From assembly GCA_963693365.1 (NCBI GenBank), contig CAVNZM010000004.1, forward strand, positions 4,650,001 to 4,714,000: a DNA stretch of 64,000 bases, in the 5' to 3' direction. Positions within the stretch are counted from its first letter, which is position 1. Each line of letters starts with the position of its first letter. A model generated the notes under the pieces. The model did no database searches. It was not told where the DNA came from and was given only the letters and a program-made list of their open reading frames with translations. This stretch comes from Amoebidium appalachense. Lineage: Eukaryota; Ichthyosporea. Position numbers and translations under genes: made by a program. Positions 51,110-64,000 of the stretch are shown here, piece by piece.

Positions 51110-52566
51110 AAAAAAAAAAAAAAGGAAAGGAAAGAATTAAGACATAACACCGTCACCACCAAACCCCAGCATGGCCGAGCAAACACAAGCAAAAAGACGC
51201 AGTGTGTGTTTCACATGTTGCGTTGTACATACCTCCAAAATCTGCACTTCGTGAAATTGCACGGGGCCCCAGCTCACACTCTGCAAATCATAACTGAAGT
51301 CAGAAAAATGCCTCGTTGGTTTAGGCTCACTGCATGAAAAAGCGTATTTTTCTTTTTCTTTTTTTTTTAAAGAAAAAAACGAAGAAAAGACAAGAAAATA
51401 TGGACTTAACATCAAGGGGCACCCGAATTCCACATTTGTCAATCTGTTATGTCTCCGCATACAGTATGAAAGTTGTTACTTTTAGAGTACCACATGCCAA
51501 CACCGTCTACAGGTATCTACAGGTACTAAATGTTTGGGGGATGGGCAGCATCAGAGAGGCGGATAAAAAGAAAAGAAAATCCATGCAAATTGAAACGACG
51601 TGGAATACATGTTCAACTGCAGCAGGCGCGTGAGACACAGAGACAACGCCGTTGCTACCCTACGGTATAACGAATAAAATCCCTCTCCACATATACATCT
51701 CTCTCTTTAAATGGTGTGTAAAGCTCTAGACAGGGAAAGGCAAGCCGGGGGGGTTGGAGGGAGAGGAGGGGGAGGGGGAGGGGGCAGGACCTGGGGGGAA
51801 GTCCGTAAGGGGTTTTTTTTTTGCAGTAGTGTGGGCACGTGGAAGGGGAAGGAGGTACGAGGTGGGGCAGTGCGTGTTTGTTGATCGGAGGTAAACAGAC
51901 CGGGGGAGGGGGGGGGGGGGGAGGGGGGGGCTTAGGAGAGGAATGCCCAGTGGGTAGCAGCGGCCTGGGGAGAGGGTTGGGGAATGAGGGGGTGCGCCAA
52001 GGGGGGACTGGCCAATGGGGTGGGTGGGTGTGGGGGAGGGAGGGAAGGTTGGGGGACGGAGTGAAGGGGGGGGGCTGTAATGCTGTGAAGTGCGACGATC
52101 AGAGATAATAAACGCGAAAAAAGGGAGCAGGGAGAGAACCCCGGGGGGGGGGGGGGGGGAAGGGAGGGGGGGGGGGGGGGGGGATACGGGGGAGAAGATT
52201 GTCAGTGGTGTTGATTGCAAATAGAATTCATGAAATTAGTCAGAAGGCATCCTCAGGCATGCAGCAAAAGCATAATTTATGTGTAGCGCAAATAAGGTTG
52301 AGAGAGAGGCTCACCTTCGGAATGCTTGGCTTCTGCTCCTGCGCATGCAACAGCAGGTCATGGAAGGAGCTAGCTCTCATTGCTGAGCGCTTGGGCTTCC
52401 TTGCAGTACTTGGCGAATTTAGATCATCCCCCAAGTGTGATTGTCGACCGTCATGAGGCTGCTCAAGTTGTTCAAGGGGTTTGTTCTCTTCACGTGCACT
52501 AGTGTTTGAAATGTCTTGTTGTTTTATAGGCTCAAGGTGAATTGAAACTTCATTATCGGTTGCCAT
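49702..52566 (-). CDS. Unrecognised 155-aa protein, three exons
   Basis: Exons 52566-52315 (84 codons), 51325-51233 (31 codons), 49824-49702 (40 codons plus TAG), all phase 0. Donors are GTGAGC and GTATGT; acceptors are CAGTGAG (for exon 2) and TTTGTTTGCAG (for exon 3). The protein starts MATDNEVSIHLEPIKQQD. It has a Lys/Arg/Ser patch (STARKPKRSAMRASSFHDLL), then a middle piece with SVSWGPVQFHEVQILE and an ending KGHKSFRLGD. No signal peptide or TM segment; rich in E, Q, S and K; probably soluble and partly disordered. I do not recognise the family. The exon 2 acceptor is the weakest point: a CAG five bases upstream gives a different phase. Its start is divergent from the Mff-like gene (1.3 kb apart). 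Confidence 0.5.
50109..50186 (-). repeat. Dispersed poly-C-tailed repeat, copy in intron 2 of the minus-strand gene
   Basis: The reverse complement holds CATGTATGGCTTGCATTCTG, TCGTGTTATCCGTTTGTTCT, GTGTACTTCGTAC and GACGCATTCAAAA. It is nearly identical to the copy at 56667-56807, but on the other strand, as is its host gene. Confidence 0.85.
50521..50601 (-). repeat. Dispersed poly-C-tailed repeat, 5' part, same intron
   Basis: The reverse complement reads GAGGATGGGTTCTGCTTATG, then TTCATACTCTTGTGTGTGCA, TTTGTAATGTCC, matching the 5' half of the family; the 3' half is degraded. Confidence 0.65.
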
Positions 52567-53889
52567 CCTGTATTTGTAGCTCCAAAAAATAACAGAACTT
52601 CGCTCTGTTTACTGTTCGATGTCCAAACAGCTCACTATAATCCCTACACTTTAAAACATGCTTTATGTGGTTTAACCTTGAAAAATCTCTTGAATGGTGT
52701 GTATGAAATATCCTTTCACTTACGTTACTATGCATATGGTGACATAGCCGTAATGTTTAACTTGTGTGCTGAACCTTGGACACACAACACATGAAGCTCG
52801 TAAACTGGAATGCTGTTTTTTTTTCCCGCCCCACCAGCCTGCCAGTCCGCGGAATCATCTTTTGTTGACTTCAGGAGTCCAGGGTTAGAAAACTGTAAGC
52901 AAAATCTAAATAACCATATATAGTGTACTGATGATTTCTATAATTGGTGAGCCACGCACCACATGACGTAAGACCGGAAGACCAGCAGCACCAGCCAGCT
53001 GCCTTATTACTCTTAAGATATGATGAATGCCTGCATGCATGCTGAACCGGTCGTTGAAATATAAAGTTGACAATATGCAACTTGAGCCAAGGCTAGTTTC
53101 ATTCGTGTATAAATGCATATACTGTAACTACATGCTTGCTACATGCATGTGCGTATTGGTGTGGCACTGCCATCAGGATAATGGCGGGGTGTTTTGATTG
53201 GCTGTTCAATCATCCAGAATTCCAGATTCAAAATTTCAAATTCGATTTGGTGGATCTATTGTTAACCCCAGCTCAATCACGATCTGCCGGCGGGTAGGCC
53301 GCAAGATCGTGCCCGATTTGTAGCAATCGTTTGATCCGTTTCCCTTTTCTGTTTTTCATGATCAAAAATTTTTAACCAGGAAAGAAATTAAGAGCGCAGC
53401 CAATGAAATGAATCATTGCGTCATCTCTTGCCAAATATCTTCGGTGGTTATTCTTCGGCGACCACAGCGTTATTTGGGGTTATGTTGAACAGTGGTGCGT
53501 ACCGTGACGTCCGTGACACGCGCGCGCGCGACTCAGCCCGCAGGCTTTTGAACCGTGACGGCCCTCTGAAAAAAAGGTGCTTTTGAAGGGCGCAGAGAAA
53601 ATTTGAGAAGAGACGGTCTGAAAAGCATCTTTTCAAAGAATCGCTATACTAATTTGTTCACTGGTTCTGAAAGGTTACAGTCAACAGTCATTTGATTGAA
53701 CCACCTTCGAACAACTAGAGTTGCTGTGTCGTTGTAACATCTTTTGTTTGCTCAAGCAAATAGGAGGGTTTGTGAGAAGCCCAAACGAGCGTAGGGAGAG
53801 GAAAAAGATAGTCAAGTGCCATAAAAAGGTCGGTGTTCCAGAGCTTACGGCGAGGGCGCTGAGTGCGTCGTTCAGACAGACCGAAAAAC
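52567..53889. promoter_or_regulatory. Divergent intergenic region between the 155-aa gene and the Mff-like gene
   Basis: 1.3 kb of largely unique sequence with no long simple repeats, apart from a short (CG)n at 53519-53529. No tRNA or extra gene recognised. Promoters for both genes are inferred to be here. Confidence 0.45.
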
Positions 53890-54878
53890 ATGTCGAATTC
53901 TCCTTATGACGACGACGTAAGTTTATGCCCTCTAGGCACTTCCCCAGTTCTGTGTGCTTGTGGTGGGAGAAGCGATTATTGTTTTAGAGTGTCCCAGCGT
54001 AAAAGGGAGGATAGACCGGGGGGATGGAAATAAGGGTTGAAAGATGTTGGAAAAAACGATTGGATGTGGCAAGTTGTTTTCTGGGAGGGAAGGGGGAGCA
54101 AAGATGGAATGCTGTTTGACCAAAGAAGCACTGCCAAACAATCTTAGCAAGAATCACTTACTACCTTTCGGCAAGATCCCACGACGTTTGTATGTAGCTT
54201 CTTAGGAGTACAAGTGTTGCTGCTTGAAATACAACTCACACCAGCTACATGCCGTGCGCAGGTGCTCTCTCTATGGTCTTTTTTTTTTCCATGTGCATTA
54301 GGAAGGCCCTCTCACTGGATTCTGCTCTTCAATCCTGAGCTCTACTTGGCTACACAGCACCCTAGCAGTAAAGAAATTACAGTGCCGCATGGGTATTTAT
54401 ACACACGGTGGTAGTTATCGTAACAAACCACGTTTTATGTTTCTGTGGCCGTAGTTCACGTTTTATGTTTCTGTGGCCGTAGCTAACCGGTAAACAAAAA
54501 TACAGAGATTCAGCTTCAAGTCTGGGACCGACTCTCTTGCAGACCTCATGCAAGTCCCAGAGAAGATCGTTCTGTCGGGCAAGACGGATCCTGAAAGCAA
54601 TGTTTCACCTTCCCTTGCAGGTACTTATGGTGTGGTGACCTTTGTCTGTATGTTCTTGTTGTTATAAACATGGTACACCCCGTCTTGTCTTACGACTGCG
54701 CTTCTCACCCTGGATTTTGCTGCCTAAAAGAAAATGCTGCAACAAACTCTCGACACCAAACACGAAGTTGATGCTTCCTGGAAGGCAACTGGGCTTATGG
54801 TGACTGCGCACGAGAGCACATTTGTGTCTCGGATTCTTCTTTCCTTCCTAACCCATAATCTCCTCCCTCCTATCACCT

Positions 54879-54918
<40 letters not shown>

Positions 54919-55097
54919 CTCTCCCTCTTCCATCACATGCTGCATGCCCACTCAGCCGCCCGCCAGGGGCAACCCCTCACACATACGAAAAGGCCGACTT
55001 TGTGTGACCCCGTGGCCTCTGTTTTGAACCCCCCCCCCCCCCCGCCCCGTGTGGATAACTTTTTGCCTCCTCCTCTCTCTCTCTCTCTCTCCCCCCC

Positions 55098-55140
<43 letters not shown>

Positions 55141-56978
55141 CCCCCCCCCCCCCCCCCCCTCCCCCCCCCTTCCTCCCAACCGAGAATGGGCTCTGCTCAT
55201 GGTGCATACTCTATGTGTGCCATGCAGTCTGCATGGTGTTGTCCTCCTGAATGTGTACTTCGTTTTCTGGGGCACACTCTAACCCCCTCCCCCCGTGAAG
55301 GTGGGCTCTACTTATAATGTATACTGCTTGTGTGTGTTGTGCAACGCCTGCATTATGTTGTCTGCCGTCAAGTGTGTGCTCCTTCTTCTTCCCTCCTCCT
55401 TGCCCCCCCTCCCCCCCCCCCTCCCCCTCCACCCCCCCCAACCCCCCATCCACCCACCCACCCTTCACCTCCCCTCCCAACCCACCTGAACGCTAGAGTA
55501 CATTGTCCAAGATCATAGTGAACAGACGTGCTACGCTTGATAAAAAGACCGACACCTCGATTGTAAGAAAAATGGCACACACATTATTCTCTTCTCATGT
55601 TTTGTTTTGTGGAAATCCGCCCACAGCACCACCACCAAGGCAAACGGGGAGGCTGCAGCCAAGCAAGCAGCCGAGACCAGCGGCAGCCAGCCAGCAACTG
55701 GAAAAGCTGAAGGCGGAGGTAGGTGTGCATGTGTGTGTGTGTGTGTGTGCGCGCACGCGCCCGCGTGTGTGCGCGCACGCGCCCGCGTGTGTGCGGGTGC
55801 GTGGGGGATGGGGCGGAGAGCGGGGACATGGGAGTGGAGGGGGGGGGGGGGGGGGGGGGGGGAGTGTATGTGTGTGCAGCGTGCCGACATGTTTGTGCGT
55901 ACAGGCATACACGTGTGGTGGTGCTGGTGCTGCTGGTGGTAGTGCGGCTGTGGGGATAGTGGAAGGAAGCATTTTGGGGACTTGCACGGGACGTGATACA
56001 AGAGCGCAAAAGTTCGTCTCATGCCGCCAAAGCTTTGCCACGTGACGAGGTCATCTTTTTTATTAGTCCTTGGAAGAAACGCAGTTCATAACTGCAACCT
56101 GATTTGCTTTGCGAGATGCGAGGCTGGAACGTACAGTTTTTTTTTGGGGATGGGGATCAATCGCCCCCCCCCCCCCCCCCCCCCCCCCCTCGTGTATGTG
56201 TACTTCGTACCGTATTCCGCATTCAACCCCCCCCCCCCCCCGGGGGGGGGGTAGGAGAGGACTGGGGAGGGGGGAAGGGGGAGAGAGCGGAGAACGGGAG
56301 AGGGGGGAGAGGGATGTGGTGGTGTGGTGGTGGGTGGGTGGGTGGTGGTGGTGGTGGGGGGGGGGGGGGGGAAGAGGATTCGAATAAGACGACAGAAGAA
56401 AAGGGAAACAACACATCTTGGTTTGTCGTTTTCTCATTTCCTGCTTTTTTACCGTACTAAGCACACTGTTGGTGTACCGTCAGATTGCGCTGCTCAGAGA
56501 TGAGGTTGCGGTGCTCCGGCGCCGTGCGGAGAAGCGAAACTGGGGCCTGGTATTTGTGCAGCTGCTGGTTGGTGTGTACGTTGCTAGAAAGGTCTGGAAG
56601 AACTTCTTGCAGGTAGGGTGCTCCAGCCCGTTGTTTTTGTTCCCCCCCCCCCCCCCCCCCCCCCCCGAAACTCGGGTACTGTGGATGACGTGGGCCCCCC
56701 CTGAGGATGGGCTCTGCTTATTATGCATACTCTTTATGTATGGCTTGCATTCTGCATCGTGTTATCCGTTTGTTCTTGTATACTTCGTACTTTTTGACGC
56801 ATTCAAACCCCCCCCCCCCCCCCCCCCCCCCCGGCTTCTCGGTTTATCATGCATACTCCTTATGTGTGGTTTGCAGTGTGCATTGTGTTGTCCGTTACAA
56901 ATGTGCACTTCGTACTAGTCTGTTTTGTGTTGCCTGTCGTGAATGTGTGCTTGGTACCCCGTTCCGGATCCCCCCCCC

Positions 56979-57015
<37 letters not shown>

Positions 57016-57645
57016 CCCTCCCTCCCTCTCCCCCCACCCCCGTCCCGCCATGCTACGTTCTCCACTTCGATTTTCTTACTACCATACACACCTTTTTGTG
57101 GATCCTGGCCTGGCAGCTACACATTGTCGAACACTGCACATATGGCTGATTTTCAGGGTACTGCTTTTTCATGTATTCTTTCCTCTTGTTTTCTTCTTCT
57201 CTTCATTCTTTTTTCTTTTCTTTTTTCTTTCCCCTTTTTTCTTTTTCTTTTTTCTTTTTTCTTTCTTTCTTTCTTTCTATTTTGTTTTTTTTTCTTTCTT
57301 TCTTTTTTTTTTTTGGGAGGGGGGGATATGCCTCACGCTACATACATTTTGGGTATCACGTAGCTTTTTGTGAACACTCTATGCCTGCACTTCCTACTGT
57401 GGTACTGTACTGCATACTTATCTGAGGTGGGAAGGGGTGGTGGGTGGGGTGCCTGGATGGTTTTGATATTAGGGTTTACTAATGGGGGCGTGGCTGTGTA
57501 TGTGTGTGTGTGTGTGTGTGTGCGCGCGCGCGCGCGTGCGTGTGCGTGTGCATGTGCGTGTGTTGGGGGGGAAGGGGGAGGTGGGGTGGGGGGAGGGAGG
57601 GGAGGGGGAGGGGGGAGGAGGGAGGGAGGGTGGTGGTGGTGGTGT

Positions 57646-57676
<31 letters not shown>

Positions 57677-57789
57677 TTATGAATCCGATTATCTAACCGA
57701 CATGCAGGCTTACCCACGGCTAACTCATTTATTTTTTCTTGCAGGGCCGGCTGGATGAGTTTCAGTTCCGATTGCCGATCTCGCGTTGA
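53890..57789 (+). CDS. MFF: Mitochondrial fission factor (Mff/Tango11)-like tail-anchored protein
   Basis: Mff recruits the dynamin Drp1 to the outer mitochondrial and peroxisomal membrane (family knowledge). Exons 53890-53916, 54506-54620, 55627-55718, 56484-56612, 57745-57789; 408 nt, 135 aa plus TGA, all phases matching. Residues 1-9 are MSNSPYDDD. MQVPEKIVLSG (about residues 24-34) matches the conserved Mff motif MQVPERIVVAG. A Pro/Gln-rich linker follows, then a coiled coil (QQLEKLKAE..IALLRDEVAVLRRRAEK). A C-terminal hydrophobic segment (WGLVFVQLLVGVYVARKVW) would be the tail anchor, followed by a 15-residue polar tail. At 135 aa it is much shorter than vertebrate Mff (over 200 aa); a second motif copy and the Ser-rich linker are missing. 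A missed exon in the first long introns is possible, though phases do not need one. Confidence 0.7.
54429..54484 (+). repeat. 28-bp tandem duplication
   Basis: CACGTTTTATGTTTCTGTGG plus CCGTAG.T repeated head to tail with one mismatch, 22 nt before the exon 2 acceptor of the Mff-like gene. Confidence 0.9.
55183..55282 (+). repeat. Dispersed poly-C-tailed repeat in Mff-like intron 2 (copy a)
   Basis: GAATGGGCTCTGCTCATGGT, CATACTCTATGTGTG, CTGCATGGTGTTGTCC, GAATGTGTACTTCGTTTTCT and GGCACACTCTAACCCCC in family order. Confidence 0.8.
55307..55386 (+). repeat. Dispersed poly-C-tailed repeat in Mff-like intron 2 (copy b)
   Basis: GGTGGGCTCTACTTATAATG, TATACTGCTTGTGTGTG, CTGCATTATGTTGTCTGCCG, TCAAGTGTGTGCTCC; diverged, and follows copy a by about 25 nt. 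Confidence 0.7.
56190..56227 (+). repeat. Dispersed poly-C-tailed repeat, 3' fragment in Mff-like intron 3
   Basis: CGTGTATGTGTACTTCGTAC and CGTATTCCGCATTCAACCCC between two C runs; almost the same as the fragment at 26361-26400. Confidence 0.75.
56667..56807 (+). repeat. Dispersed poly-C-tailed repeat, full copy in Mff-like intron 4
   Basis: Full unit: GAAACTCGGGTACTGTGGAT, GACGTGGGCCCCC, GAGGATGGGCTCTGCTTATT, ATGCATACTCTTTATG, TGTATACTTCGTAC, GACGCATTCAAACCCC. It begins 54 nt after the exon 4 donor, directly after a C run, and ends in another. Confidence 0.9.
56833..56970 (+). repeat. Dispersed poly-C-tailed repeat in Mff-like intron 4 (second copy)
   Basis: CTTCTCGGTTTATCATGCAT, ACTCCTTATGTGTGG, GCATTGTGTTGTCCG, and a doubled 3' part (GTGCACTTCGTACT, then GTGTGCTTGGTACCCCGTTC) before C runs. 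Confidence 0.8.
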
Positions 57790-63222
<5,433 letters not shown>

Positions 63223-63288
63223 GTAGGTATATTATTCTTTCTGGTGTTGATTTATACAGACCCTCCCCCCTCCCCCCTCTGAGGTGAA

Positions 63289-63318
63289 GGGGTTGGGTAC
63301 TGTGGATGACGTGCCCTC

Positions 63319-63350
<32 letters not shown>

Positions 63351-63453
63351 GAGGATGGGCTCTGCTTATTATGCATACTCTTTATGTGTGGTTTGCACTC
63401 TGCACCGTGTTGTCCGTTGTTTATGTGTACTTCGTACTTCATGGCGCATTCAA
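63289..63453 (+). repeat. Dispersed poly-C-tailed repeat, full copy in DGAT2-like intron 4
   Basis: GGTACTGTGGATGACGTGCC, a C run, GAGGATGGGCTCTGCTTATT, ATGCATACTCTTTATGTGTG, GTTGTCCGTTG, GTGTACTTCGTAC and GGCGCATTCAACCCC; the best match to the copy at 56667, with an extra C run in the middle. Confidence 0.9.
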
Positions 63454-63485
63454 CCCCTCTCCCCCGCCCCCCCTGGGGCATGGGT

Positions 63486-63622
63486 TGAAATTCGGGTGCT
63501 GTGGATGACTTGGCCCCCCCTTAGGATGGGCTCTGCTTAATATGCATACTCTGCATCATGTTGTCTGATGTGCACGTGTACGTACCTCGTATGATACTAA
63601 ATGTGTAACACATTCTTAACTT
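63486..63622 (+). repeat. Dispersed poly-C-tailed repeat, next copy in DGAT2-like intron 4
   Basis: GAAATTCGGGTGCTGTGGAT, GACTTGGCCCCCC, TAGGATGGGCTCTGCTTAAT, ATGCATACTC; the middle is shortened and the 3' part diverged before a C run. Confidence 0.85.
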
Positions 63623-63871
63623 CCCCCCCCCCCCTCCCCCCCCCCCCCCCCCCCCCCCCCCTCCCGCCCCCCCCTCTCCCGGGAGGGGGGGCCCGCCCCA
63701 CCTACACCGCTCCCTCGTATGCTCGTGTTCGTTTGTGTTTCTGCTGGCCCTTTCTTCTGGGGTTTTTTGGGCTTGTGTGCTCTGTCTTGCCTTTCACCTG
63801 GTCATGTCTGCGTTGTGATTTACTTTGTTACGCCTTTCTTGTGTTTGTTGCCTTGCAGTGTTTATTGGTAC

Positions 63872-63912
<41 letters not shown>

Positions 63913-64000
63913 ACTTTCAAACAGACTAGGCCATGCACAGTACTGTGTACCCCCCCTCCCCCCCCCCTCCAAACTCCTAACGCATACATCACCCCCTTCA

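Overview
The window is nuclear DNA of an intron-rich eukaryote. Coding exons are short (27 to 714 nt), have GT-AG (rarely GC-AG) borders and matching phases, and float in introns packed with homopolymer C/G runs, (CA)n/(GT)n, (CT)n and poly-T/poly-A. Most long open frames here are just translations of those repeats. I rebuilt eight gene models by joining exons by hand. A Mff-type tail-anchored protein, a TIMP/netrin-like secreted protein and a CENP-E-type kinesin point to an animal or a close unicellular relative (Holozoa). This is an inference; the species cannot be named from the window.

Layout. (1) 330-6706, minus: N-terminal motor domain (338 aa, 10 exons) of a kinesin-7/CENP-E-like protein, running off the left edge. 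(2) 7385-23319, plus: complete 16-exon NDOR1/Tah18 diflavin reductase (589 aa), divergent from the kinesin across about 680 bp. Its introns hold a tRNA-Lys(UUU) gene, a tandem tRNA-Leu-derived repeat and a perfect 240-bp duplication that copies half an exon. (3) 25800-27361, plus: secreted TIMP/NTR-like protein with three cysteine-rich repeats. (4) 27.4-33.4 kb: no gene recognised; very G-rich. (5) 33398-34552, minus: secreted, extremely acidic protein. (6) 37256-47469 or further, plus: 12-TM MFS transporter, divergent from (5). (7) 49702-52566, minus: unrecognised 155-aa protein. (8) 53890-57789, plus: compact Mff-like mitochondrial fission factor (135 aa). (9) 59888 to beyond the right edge, plus: DGAT2-family acyltransferase with the HPHG motif.

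The genes do not form a pathway; they cover mitosis, cytosolic Fe-S assembly, extracellular protease control, transport, organelle fission and lipid synthesis. The unusual part is the intron architecture. Sense-strand C tracts often follow 5' splice sites, and G tracts or (CA)n often precede 3' splice sites, sometimes as complementary pairs within one intron. A short dispersed repeat ending in poly-C occurs at least 13 times, always inside introns and always in the sense orientation of its host gene.
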